Positions 46,256 to 55,059 of a stretch of 64,000 bases of DNA are shown piece by piece (within the stretch, counting starts at the first letter, position 1; each line of letters starts with the position of its first letter). The stretch is from Pedococcus_A sp963730585 (GTDB taxonomy: Bacteria > Actinomycetota > Actinomycetes > Actinomycetales > Dermatophilaceae): contig CAVSSL010000010.1 of the NCBI GenBank assembly GCA_963730585.1, positions 1 to 64,000 of the forward strand, in the 5' to 3' direction. The notes under the pieces were generated by a model that searched no databases, had not been told where the DNA came from, and saw only the letters and a list, made by a program, of their open reading frames with translations. The position numbers and the translations under genes were made by a program.

Positions 46256-47478
46256 CGGGTCTCCTCGGTGGTGAGGTCCTGCAGGGTGGGGTCTTCGGCA
46301 GTCAGGTGCTGCAGCAAGGTGCTCAGGAACTGCTCGCAGGCCTCGACCTGCGCGAGCTCGACGAACTCGTCGGGCGAGTGGGCCTGCGCGATGTCACCCG
46401 GGCCGCAGACGACGGTCGGGATGCCGACCGCGTGGAAGAGGCCGGCCTCGGTGCCGTAGGTGACCTTGTCGCTCGAGGGCAGCCCGCCGAGCTCGGTGGC
46501 CAGCGCGACGGCGGGCGAGTCGGCCGGGGTGTCGAGCCCCGGCACCAGCGCGACCGGGGTCATCTCGACGCGGGCTGTGGGGTCCTCGGCCTGCATCTCC
46601 TTCTCGAGCCCACGCACGTGCTCCTCGATCAGGCCGAGGATCTCGGCCGGGTCGTCGGCGCCGACCGTGCGGAACTCGAACTGCACGTGGCAGCGGTCGG
46701 CCACGGTGTTGCCGGCGATCCCGCCGTGCACGACGTTGACGCTGGCCGTGGTGTGGGGCACGACGTAGGCCTCGTCGAACGGCCCCTCGGCTCGGCGCTG
46801 GTCGGCGATGCCGCGGATGAAGGTGATGGCGCGGGCTGCGTACTCGACGGCGTTGACACCCTGCGGCGTCAGCGAGGAGTGGGCGGCCTTGCCGTGGAAG
46901 ACGAGGTCGACGAGGTTGATCGACTTGTGGGCCGCGATGACCCGCATGCTGGTGGGCTCACCGACGATGCAGGCACGAGGCAGCGCACCGCCCTCGGCCT
47001 CGGCGCGGGCCCGGAGGTGCTCGGCGATGCCGACGGCACCGAGGCAGCCGACCTCCTCGTCGTAGCTGAGCGCAAGGTGCACCGGCTCGCTGAGCCGCGC
47101 GGCGGCATACCGGGGCAGCTGGGCCAGCACCACGCCGATGAAGCTCTTCATGTCGGCGGTCCCGCGGCCGTAGAGCCGGCCGTCGCGCACCTCGGGCGCG
47201 AAGGGCTCTGAGCTCCAGTCCTGGCCGTCGACGGGCACCACGTCGGTGTGCCCCGACAGCACGATGCCGCCGGAGGTGCTGCCGTCGCGGGCCGGGATGG
47301 TGGCGACCAGGTTGGCCTTGCTGCCGTCGGCGTTGGGCAGGCGGGTCGAGCCGACGCCGAGCCGCTTCAGCTCGGCCTCGACCACCTCGATGAGGGCCAG
47401 GTTGGAGTCGCGGCTGGTGGTGTCGAGCCCGACGAGGTCGATGGTCCACTCGAGGGACGAACGTGGCGATTCGGACAT
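46252..47478 (-). CDS. argE: M20 family acetylornithine deacetylase-like metallohydrolase
   Basis: 408 aa. The two-metal M20 core: GIVLSGHTDVVPVDG (first metal His/Asp), GRGTADMKSFIGVVL (bridging Asp), SYDEEVGCLGAVGIAE (catalytic Glu pair) and a late HSPDEFVE ligand; a dimerisation domain sits between. Sequence and length fit ArgE, which deacetylates N-acetylornithine. Coupling to an MHS transporter rather than arg genes suggests it may instead process an imported N-acyl amino acid. Confidence 0.8.
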   Translation of the reverse strand: MSESPRSSLEWTIDLVGLDTTSRDSNLALIEVVEAELKRLGVGSTRLPNADGSKANLVATIPARDGSTSGGIVLSGHTDVVPVDGQDWSSEPFAPEVRDGRLYGRGTADMKSFIGVVLAQLPRYAAARLSEPVHLALSYDEEVGCLGAVGIAEHLRARAEAEGGALPRACIVGEPTSMRVIAAHKSINLVDLVFHGKAAHSSLTPQGVNAVEYAARAITFIRGIADQRRAEGPFDEAYVVPHTTASVNVVHGGIAGNTVADRCHVQFEFRTVGADDPAEILGLIEEHVRGLEKEMQAEDPTARVEMTPVALVPGLDTPADSPAVALATELGGLPSSDKVTYGTEAGLFHAVGIPTVVCGPGDIAQAHSPDEFVELAQVEACEQFLSTLLQHLTAEDPTLQDLTTEETR

Positions 47479-47554
47479 TCCCCCACGCTCTGCGCTACCG
47501 GGAGGTACCGCAAGCCGATCTCACCACGCGGTTCCACAACGCGGCTCCACAACG

Positions 47555-47604
47555 CGGTTCGGGGTATTGCCGCGTGCAACTGCGCGCGGCAATACCCCGA
47601 ACCG
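47555..47604. terminator. Long inverted repeat with upstream 13-bp repeats
   Basis: A 20-nt arm (47555-47574, beginning CGGTTCGGGG) pairs exactly with 47585-47604. Three more pairs inside leave loop AACT. Outer flanks CCGCAAGC (47508-47515) and GCTTGCGG (47611-47618) also match, and ACGCGGTTCC-like units recur at 13-bp spacing from 47526. It follows the bkdC stop by 18 nt and precedes argE, so it probably terminates the bkd operon. Confidence 0.7.
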
Positions 47605-47622
47605 GGTGGAGCTTGCGGGAAG

Positions 47623-49185
47623 TCAGCCCCAGACGAGGCCGCGGGCCGGGTCCTCCATGACCTTCGCGACGTCGGCGAGGAACTTCGACCCGAGCTCGCC
47701 GTCGATGAGGCGGTGGTCGAAGCTCAGGGCCAGACGGGTGACCCAGCGGGGCTCGATCGACTCGGTGCCGTCGGCGGCGGTGACCACCCAGGGCTCGCGG
47801 CGGATGGCGCCGAACGCCATGATCGCCGACTCGCCCGGGTTGATGATCGGCGTGCCGAGGTCGACACCGAAGACGCCGACGTTGGTGATCGTGATCGTGC
47901 CGCCCGACATGTCCGCCGGCTGCGTGCGACCCTCGCGCGCGGTCGCGGTCAGGGCGCCGATGGCCTCGGCGAGCTGACGCATCGACATCTGGTCGGCGTC
48001 CTTGACGTTGGGCACGATCAGCCCGCGCGGGGTGGCGGCGGCGATGCCGAGGTTCACGTAGTTCTTCACCACGATCTCGCCCGCGGCCTCGTCCCAGGTC
48101 GCGTTGATCTCGGGGTTGCGACGGATCGCCACGCACATCGCCTTGGCCAGCACCAGCAGCGGCGTGACCTTGACGTCCTTGAACTCGCGGTCCTGATCTT
48201 CAGCCGCTCGACGAGCTCCATCGTCGCCGTGGCGTCGACGGTGATCCACTCGGTGACGTGCGGCGCCGTGAACGCGGAGTCGACCATGGCCTGGGCCATC
48301 ATCTTGCGCACGCCCTTGATGGGGAGGCGCTGCTCGCGCTCGCCCGAGCGGGCGAAGACCGGTGCCGTGGTATGCCGCGGCCTCACCAGCCGCCGCCGGC
48401 TCGGCTGCCGCTGCGGGAGCCTGCGCACCTGCGGCGGCACCAGCGGCGTGGGCCTCGACGTCGGCGCGGGTGATGATGCCGCCCTCGCCCGAGCCGCGGA
48501 CGCTGGCGAGGTCGACGCCGAGGTCCTTGGCGAACTTGCGCACCGGCGGCTTGGCCAGCGCACGGGCGCCACCCTCACGGGCCACCGCCGGCGCGACCGG
48601 CTGCGCAGGAGCTGCCGGGACCGCCGGAGCGGCGGGGGCCGCGACAGACTGCTCGGCGGGGAACGGCGCCTGCGAGCGGGCGGCGACCCCACCCGCCGGG
48701 GCGCCACCCTGCTTGCGGGGGCGACGCTTGGCCTCGGTCTGCTTCACGCCGTAGCCGACGAGGACGGCGGTGCGACCGGTCGACGTGGTGCCGCCGATCT
48801 TCCCCTCCTCGATCTGCTCCTCGGCCTCGGCCGCGGCTGCCGCCGCCGCCATCTTCGGGGCCGGGCTGCCCTCCATGCCGGGCTCGACCGCGCCGGCGGC
48901 CGGGGCCTCCTGCACGGAGGTCGGCGCACTCGCACCGGCACCGCCGGCGGTGTCGACGGCGATGATCGGCGTGCCGACCTCGACCGTCTGGCCCTCGTCC
49001 ACCAGGAGCGAGGTCACGGTGCCGGCGAAGGGCACCGGCAGCTCGACGAGCGACTTGGCGGTCTCGATCTCGACGACGATGTCGTTGACCTTGACGGTGT
49101 CGCCGGCCTTGACCTTCCAGGTGACGATCTCGGCCTCGGTCAGGCCCTCACCCGGGTCGGGCAGGTTGAATTCCTTGACGGACAC
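47623..49185 (-). CDS. bkdC: Dihydrolipoamide acyltransferase (E2) of branched-chain 2-oxoacid dehydrogenase, with two compensating indels
   Basis: 520 aa as read. A lipoyl domain (1-80) has lipoyl-lysine K44 in IETAKSLVELP. A long Ala/Pro linker is followed by a peripheral subunit-binding domain (VRKFAKDLGVDLASVRGSGE). The catalytic domain ends with SFDHRLIDGELGS (DHRxxDG). Between about 48369 and 48195 the open frame reads nonsense (Arg/Gly/His-rich), while a neighbouring frame encodes the expected VRKMMAQAMVDSAFTAPHVT. One extra and one missing base would therefore explain it. GTG start at 49185 with AAGGG upstream. Confidence 0.88.
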   Translation of the reverse strand: MSVKEFNLPDPGEGLTEAEIVTWKVKAGDTVKVNDIVVEIETAKSLVELPVPFAGTVTSLLVDEGQTVEVGTPIIAVDTAGGAGASAPTSVQEAPAAGAVEPGMEGSPAPKMAAAAAAAEAEEQIEEGKIGGTTSTGRTAVLVGYGVKQTEAKRRPRKQGGAPAGGVAARSQAPFPAEQSVAAPAAPAVPAAPAQPVAPAVAREGGARALAKPPVRKFAKDLGVDLASVRGSGEGGIITRADVEAHAAGAAAGAQAPAAAAEPAAAGEAAAYHGTGLRPLGRARAAPPHQGRAQDDGPGHGRLRVHGAARHRVDHRRRHGDDGARRAAEDQDREFKDVKVTPLLVLAKAMCVAIRRNPEINATWDEAAGEIVVKNYVNLGIAAATPRGLIVPNVKDADQMSMRQLAEAIGALTATAREGRTQPADMSGGTITITNVGVFGVDLGTPIINPGESAIMAFGAIRREPWVVTAADGTESIEPRWVTRLALSFDHRLIDGELGSKFLADVAKVMEDPARGLVWG

Positions 49186-49205
49186 AGGCTGTTCCCTTCC
49201 CTGTC

Positions 49206-50180
49206 TCAGTAGGCCAGCGAGCGGTCGACGGCGTCGAGCACCCGGTCGAGGTCGGGGAGGAACTCCTCCTCGAGCTTGCTCGGCGGGTAGGGCAGGTTGT
49301 AGCCGCCGACCCGGAGCACCGGCGCCTCGAGGTGGTAGAAGCACTGCTGCGTGATCGAGGCCGCGACCTCGGCGCCGAGGCCGAGGAAGGTCGAGGCCTC
49401 GTGCACGACGACCATGCGACCGGTCTTCTTGACCGACGAGGTCAGCACGTCCATGTCGAGCGGGCTCAGCGAGCGCAGGTCGATGACCTCGAGGTTCTTG
49501 CCCTCGGCCTCGGCCGCCTCCGCGGCCTGCAGGCAGGTCTTGACCATGGGGCCGTAGGCGACCAGCGTCACGTCGGTGCCCTCACGGCATACCTGGGCCT
49601 TGAACAGCTCGCGCGGAGCGGCGGTCTCGTCGACCTCACCCTTGTCCCAGTAGCGGCGCTTGGGCTCGTAGAAGAGCACCGGGTCGTCGGTCTCGATGGC
49701 CTGCTGGATCATCCAGTAGGCGTCCTCGGCGTTGGAGCAGCAGACGACCTTCAGGCCCGCGGTGTGGGCGAAGTAGGCCTCGTTGGACTCGCTGTGGTGC
49801 TCGACCGCGCCGATGCCGCCGCCGACGGGGATGCGGATGACCATCGGCAGCTTGACCTTGCCGAGCGAGCGGGCCCGCATCTTGGCGACCTGGCTGACGA
49901 TGTGGTCGAACGCCGGGTAGATGAACCCGTCGAACTGGATCTCGACGACGGGGCGGTAGCCGCGCAGCGCCATGCCGATCGCGGTGCCGACGATGCCGGC
50001 CTCGGCGAGCGGGGTGTCGATGACGCGGTCCTCGCCGAAGTCCTTCTGCAGGCCGTCGGTGACACGGAAGACACCGCCGAGCTTGCCGATGTCCTCGCCC
50101 ATGAGGACGACGCGCGAGTCCTTCTCCATGGCCACGCGCAGACCGTTGTTGATGCCCTTGGCGATCGTCATGGTGCTCAT
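49206..50180 (-). CDS. bkdB: Branched-chain 2-oxoacid dehydrogenase E1 beta subunit
   Basis: 324 aa, full length. MTIAKGINNGLRVAMEKDSR, VVLMGEDIGKLGGVFRVTDG, DTPLAEAGIVGTAIGMALRG and HHSESNEAYFAHTAGLKVV are conserved transketolase-type E1 beta segments. It pairs with E1 alpha to decarboxylate branched-chain 2-oxoacids (or pyruvate) onto lipoyl-E2; a branched-chain role is favoured by the three-gene organisation. Its ATG overlaps the E1 alpha stop (TGATG). Confidence 0.9.
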   Translation of the reverse strand: MSTMTIAKGINNGLRVAMEKDSRVVLMGEDIGKLGGVFRVTDGLQKDFGEDRVIDTPLAEAGIVGTAIGMALRGYRPVVEIQFDGFIYPAFDHIVSQVAKMRARSLGKVKLPMVIRIPVGGGIGAVEHHSESNEAYFAHTAGLKVVCCSNAEDAYWMIQQAIETDDPVLFYEPKRRYWDKGEVDETAAPRELFKAQVCREGTDVTLVAYGPMVKTCLQAAEAAEAEGKNLEVIDLRSLSPLDMDVLTSSVKKTGRMVVVHEASTFLGLGAEVAASITQQCFYHLEAPVLRVGGYNLPYPPSKLEEEFLPDLDRVLDAVDRSLAY

Positions 50181-51391
50181 CAGTGGCCCCCCTCCGCCGC
50201 GAAGCCGGCGTGGTAGTCGACGAACTCGCGGCGCTCCTGCTCCACGAGAGGGTGCGGCTCGACGTAGACGTGCTCGAACATCGACTCGGGGGTCGGGTCG
50301 GGCATGGTCAGGCAGCCCTCACGGACCGTGGCGGCGAGCTCGTCGGCCTCGCGGTCGATCGCGTCGAAGAAGTCCTGGTCGGCCTTCTTCTCGTGCACGA
50401 GGTAGGACTTCAGGCGCTCGATCGGGTCGCGGTGCTTCCAGACCTCGACCTCGGCGGAGACGCGGTACTTCGTCGGGTCGTCCGAGGTGGTGTGCGCGCC
50501 CATCCGGTAGGTGTAGGCCTCGATGAAGGTCGGGCCGTTGCCGCTGCGGGCGGCGTTCAGCGCCTGCTGCGTCACGGCATACACCGCAAGCACGTCGTTG
50601 CCGTCGACCCGGACGCCGGGGAAGCCGAAGCCGCGGGCGCGCTGGTAGAGCGGGATGCGGGTCTGGCGCTCGTTGGGCTCGGAGATGGCCCACTGGTTGT
50701 TCTGGCAGAAGAACACGACCGGGGCGTTGTTGACCGCGGCGTAGACGAACGCCTCGTTGACGTCGCCCTGGGCCGAGGCACCGTCGCCGAAGTAGGCGAT
50801 GACGGCGGCGTCCCGGGCCTCGTCGCCCGTGCCCACGTCACCGTCGCGCTGGATGCCCATGGCGTAGCCGGTGGCGTGCAGGGTCTGGGCGCCGATGACG
50901 ATCGTGTAGAGGTGGAAGTTCTTCTCGTTCGGGTCCCAGCCGCCGTGGTTGACCCCGCGGAAGAGGCCGAGCAGGTTGAGCGGGTTGACCCCGCGGCACC
51001 AGGCGACGCCGTGCTCGCGGTAGGTCGGGAACGCGTAGTCCTGCGGGCGCAGGGCGCGGCCGGAACCGACCTGGGCGGCCTCCTGGCCGAGCAGGCTGGC
51101 CCAGATGCCCAGCTCACCCTGGCGCTGGAGCGCGGTGGCCTCGGCGTCGACCCGGCGGATCAGGACCAGGTCGCGGTAGAAGCCGCGCAGGTCCTCGTCG
51201 GTCAGGTCCTGCACGTAGTGGTCGTACTCGGTGCTCTCGACGCGCTGGCCCTCCGGGGTCAGCAGCTGCACCATCTCGGGCCCGCCGTCTCCCACCTCGG
51301 GGACCGGCGCGGTCAGCTCGGCCAGCACCTCGTGCTCCTGGGCACTCAGGTCGGGGGTCTCGCTCGGGCTGGCGACGGCGTTGTCGCTCAC
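50180..51391 (-). CDS. bkdA: Branched-chain 2-oxoacid dehydrogenase E1 alpha subunit
   Basis: 403 aa. The thiamine-diphosphate motif runs from FGDGASAQGDVNEAFVYAA to VFFCQNNQWAIS, and GAHTTSDDPTKYR is the phosphorylation-loop region. ALQRQGELGIWASLLGQEAA is typical of BkdA. Two GTG codons compete: the first (51397) overlaps the AGGAG ribosome-binding site, so the second (51391) is the better start. It is the first gene of the bkdABC operon. Confidence 0.9.
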   Translation of the reverse strand: MSDNAVASPSETPDLSAQEHEVLAELTAPVPEVGDGGPEMVQLLTPEGQRVESTEYDHYVQDLTDEDLRGFYRDLVLIRRVDAEATALQRQGELGIWASLLGQEAAQVGSGRALRPQDYAFPTYREHGVAWCRGVNPLNLLGLFRGVNHGGWDPNEKNFHLYTIVIGAQTLHATGYAMGIQRDGDVGTGDEARDAAVIAYFGDGASAQGDVNEAFVYAAVNNAPVVFFCQNNQWAISEPNERQTRIPLYQRARGFGFPGVRVDGNDVLAVYAVTQQALNAARSGNGPTFIEAYTYRMGAHTTSDDPTKYRVSAEVEVWKHRDPIERLKSYLVHEKKADQDFFDAIDREADELAATVREGCLTMPDPTPESMFEHVYVEPHPLVEQERREFVDYHAGFAAEGGH

Positions 51392-51610
51392 AGGCACTCC
51401 TGTTCCCTCAGGTCACCGGGGTGTCCGGTGCCCCTCGGCTCGGGCCGCGGCACCCCGCGGGGTCACCGCTTCTGGTCACTGCGGCAAGGGTGGATCAGGC
51501 CACCGAGGTGTGGTGGCGCTCACAAAGGCCTTGCACCGCCGAATGTACCGGCCGCCCGGAAAATCTCAGAATCCGGGATGGGAGCCGTCGGCCGCGCCTC
51601 TCTGACCATC

Positions 51611-51681
51611 GACTTTGTATGCCGCAGGCGCGGTTTCCGCGCGGATCCGGGCCTGCAGCCGCTCCCGCGGCATACAAAGTC
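51611..51681. terminator. 15-bp inverted repeat with GGCATAC arms and inner hairpin
   Basis: GACTTTGTATGCCGC (51611-51625) and GCGGCATACAAAGTC (51667-51681) are perfect inverted repeats 41 nt apart. Inside, GCGCGG-TTT-CCGCGC (51628-51642) forms its own stem. It starts 8 nt past the aldo-keto reductase stop, so termination is likely, although no transposase or other gene explains so long an arm pair. Confidence 0.6.
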
Positions 51682-51688
51682 GGGAGGG

Positions 51689-52735
<1,047 letters not shown>

Positions 52736-52754
52736 GGCCGCCACCCTACGGTGG

Positions 52755-53861
52755 TCAGACCGCGGGCGTCGCGGGGGCGGTCGCCTCGAGGAACTCGCCC
52801 GCCACGCGGATGAGCACGTCGTTGGCCTTGGTCTCGCCGATGGTGGCGCGCACACCGTCGTCGCCGTACTGGCGCAGGGTGAGGCCCGCCTCCTGGGCCG
52901 CCTGGGTGAACGCGGTGCTGCGGTCGCCGAGCGGGAACCAGACGAAGTTGGCCTGGGTCTCGGGGATGAACCACCCCTGCGTGCGCAGTGCCTCCACGAC
53001 CCGGGTCCGCTCGGCCACGATGGCGTCGACCCGCTCCTTGAGCTCGTCGAAGGCCCCCAGGGAGGCGACGGCGGCGGCCTGCGCCAGGGAGTTCACCCCG
53101 AACGGCACGGCCGTCTTGCGGAGGGCGCCGGCCACGGGCTCGTGCGCGACGGCATACCCGACCCGCAGGCCGGCCAGGCCGTAGGCCTTGGAGAAGGTGC
53201 GCAGCACCACGACGTTGGGGCGGTCGCGGTAGAGGGCGAGGGCGTCGGGGGCCTGCGGGTCCTGCACGAACTCGAGGTAGGCCTCGTCGATGACCACCAG
53301 GACGCGGCTCGGCACGGCGTCGATGAACCGCTCGAGCTCGTCGTGGTGGACGATCGGGCCGGTCGGGTTGTTGGGCGTGCAGACGAGCACGACCTTGGTG
53401 CGCTCGGTGATGGCGGCCAGCATCGCGTCGAGCCGGTGGCGGCAGTGCTCGTCGAGCCCGACCTTGACGGCCGAGGCGCCCGCGAGGGCGGTGACGATCG
53501 GGTAGGCCTCGAACGAGCGCCATGCGAAGACGACCTCGTCGCCCGGGTCGCAGGTGGCCTGGATGATCTGACCGAGCACGCCGACGCTGCCGGTGCCGGT
53601 CGCGATGTGCTCGACCGGCACCCCGAGGTGGTCGGCGAGCGCGTTGCTCAGCTCGGTGACCGCCATGTCGGGGTAGCGGTTGATCTGGGTGGCGGCCTCC
53701 TGGACCACCGTGAGCACGCTCGGCAGCGGCGGGTAGGGGTTCTCGTTGGAGGACACCTTGTAGGCGGTGACGCCCTCGCGGGGCGCCGCCGGCTTGCCGG
53801 GGACGTAGGCAGGCACCTGGGTGAGGGCGCTGCGCAGGCGGACGTCGCTGTGCTCGCTCAT
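52755..53861 (-). CDS. HisC-like aromatic/histidinol-phosphate aminotransferase
   Basis: 368 aa, fold-type I PLP enzyme. SSNENPYPPLPSVL is the HisC N-terminal motif, CTPNNPTGPIV contacts PLP, VVIDEAYLEF holds the Asp and LRTFSKAYGLAGLRVGY the Schiff-base Lys. With no his genes nearby, the phenylalanine/aromatic aminotransferase (Pat) subgroup is likely. A TAGAGT box 6 nt before the ATG suggests leaderless expression; its TAG is also the stop codon of the XRE gene. Confidence 0.88.
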   Translation of the reverse strand: MSEHSDVRLRSALTQVPAYVPGKPAAPREGVTAYKVSSNENPYPPLPSVLTVVQEAATQINRYPDMAVTELSNALADHLGVPVEHIATGTGSVGVLGQIIQATCDPGDEVVFAWRSFEAYPIVTALAGASAVKVGLDEHCRHRLDAMLAAITERTKVVLVCTPNNPTGPIVHHDELERFIDAVPSRVLVVIDEAYLEFVQDPQAPDALALYRDRPNVVVLRTFSKAYGLAGLRVGYAVAHEPVAGALRKTAVPFGVNSLAQAAAVASLGAFDELKERVDAIVAERTRVVEALRTQGWFIPETQANFVWFPLGDRSTAFTQAAQEAGLTLRQYGDDGVRATIGETKANDVLIRVAGEFLEATAPATPAV

Positions 53862-53870
53862 GGCGTCACT

Positions 53871-54488
53871 CTAGAGCCCGGTCCATGAGGTCTCGCACTG
53901 GCAACGGCAGCTCGGCGGGCACGTTGGCTGCTCGAAGCACTCGTCGGCGCAGGCGCACTCCGCCAGCCCATGCTCGACCACCGGCCGGCCCCAGCGCGTC
54001 GCCCGTGACACACGCCGGGCGTCACGTCGCTCGGCGAGCTCGGACACGGTGGGGTGGTCGACGGGCCGCTCACGTCCCCCGCCGGCCGCGTGGTCGCGGG
54101 TCGGCCGCAGGGCGTACCACCCCTGCGGCTCGGCACGGTCGTAGCGAGGGCCGGCGCCGCGGTTGGACGGTCGCTGGTCCGGCGGGGCCACATCGAGGTG
54201 GGCGGGGAACCGCCGTCCGGCGTTGTCCCGCACGGCGTCCGGATCCAGCGGACGGACGATCTGGCCGCTCTCGTCCACCACCTCGAGCCTGAGGCCAGCC
54301 AGACGGAGGATCCGGTCCAGCATGGCGACGGTGATCGACGGCCCACCCGACTCCCAGCGTGCGATGGTCGCCTGACCCACGCCCGCCGCCTCAGCGAGCT
54401 CACGCTGGCTCAGGTCTGCGATGCGCCGCACCCTCGCCAGGTGGCCGCCGGTGTCGAGGCCCTGGCCATTCCGCACTTGGTCCCCCAT
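53871..54488 (-). CDS. XRE-family HTH protein with Cys-rich C-terminal tail
   Basis: 205 aa. Residues 12-70 form a Cro/CI-type helix-turn-helix (VRRIADLSQRELAEAAGVGQ, TIARWESGGPSITVAMLDRI). The middle is Arg-rich and likely disordered. The last 28 residues contain seven cysteines (CACADECFEQPTCPPSCRCQ then C), suggesting zinc or redox sensing. The ATG at 54488 is preferred over 54497. A long hairpin (54560-54600) lies upstream and could be its operator. The gene runs directly into the aminotransferase promoter. Confidence 0.75.
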   Translation of the reverse strand: MGDQVRNGQGLDTGGHLARVRRIADLSQRELAEAAGVGQATIARWESGGPSITVAMLDRILRLAGLRLEVVDESGQIVRPLDPDAVRDNAGRRFPAHLDVAPPDQRPSNRGAGPRYDRAEPQGWYALRPTRDHAAGGGRERPVDHPTVSELAERRDARRVSRATRWGRPVVEHGLAECACADECFEQPTCPPSCRCQCETSWTGL

Positions 54489-54559
54489 GCGAGCCAATGC
54501 TCGCGGACAGCGCCGACAACGCGGCGGGAGCCGCGCGTGGACGCCCCGTGTTGCTGGCC

Positions 54560-54600
54560 GACTGAGTCAGTGATCCAGCCAGTGGATCACTGACTCAGTC
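54560..54600. promoter_or_regulatory. 18-bp perfect inverted repeat, operator or terminator
   Basis: GACTGAGTCAGTGATCCA (54560-54577) pairs exactly with 54583-54600 around loop GCCAG. Each arm itself contains the palindrome ACTGAGTCAGT or its variant. It is AT-richer than the neighbourhood, has no U-run, lies 31 nt after the membrane-protein gene stop and about 70 nt before the XRE start. Confidence 0.6.
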
Positions 54601-54630
54601 ACTGCAGGAGCATGCCTTCCGGCAGCCGGC

Positions 54631-55017
54631 TCAGTCGCCGTCGGGAAGGATCATGTTCAGGATCAGCGAGACCAAGCTGATGACGATGGCACCCAGGATC
54701 GAGTCCCAGAAGAAGTGCTCGACGTCGAAGTCGAGGCCCAGCGCATGTGACAGGCCCGAGGTGATCTCAAGCATGAAGGCGTTCACGACGAGGGTGAACA
54801 GACCGAGCGTCACGATGATGATCGGGAACGAGAAGAACGTCGCGATCGGCTTGACGAAGGCGTTGATGACGCCGAAGAGGACCGCCACCAGGAGGATCGT
54901 CAGGAGCCGGTTGCTCAGCTCATCGGCGTCCTCACCGAGATGGATGCCCGGGATGACCAGGGCTGCCACCCACAGGGCGACGCCGTTGACGCCGATCTTG
55001 ATCGCGATGGACCTCAT
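54631..55017 (-). CDS. Phage-holin-family-IV-like small membrane protein
   Basis: 128 aa with four spans (VNGVALWVAALVIPGIHLG, LLTILLVAVLFGVINAFVKP, FPIIIVTLGLFTLVVNAFML, ILGAIVISLVSLILNMI). The pattern NAFVKPIATFFSFPIIIVTL is that of the widespread chromosomal family named after holins (PF04020). In non-phage contexts its role is unknown; no phage genes surround it. Confidence 0.85.
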   Translation of the reverse strand: MRSIAIKIGVNGVALWVAALVIPGIHLGEDADELSNRLLTILLVAVLFGVINAFVKPIATFFSFPIIIVTLGLFTLVVNAFMLEITSGLSHALGLDFDVEHFFWDSILGAIVISLVSLILNMILPDGD

Positions 55018-55059
55018 GCCGCGATCGTGCCAGACCTACGGCTCCAAAGCGCGGAGCCG

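Noticed and set aside
51611..51681. Miniature inverted-repeat transposable element
   Set aside because: No target-site duplication was seen and the position right after a stop codon fits a terminator; other copies were not found in the window.
54631..55017. Prophage remnant suggested by the holin-family name and the DUF222-HNH gene
   Set aside because: No terminase, capsid, integrase or att-like repeat is nearby; both families are common on actinobacterial chromosomes outside phages.
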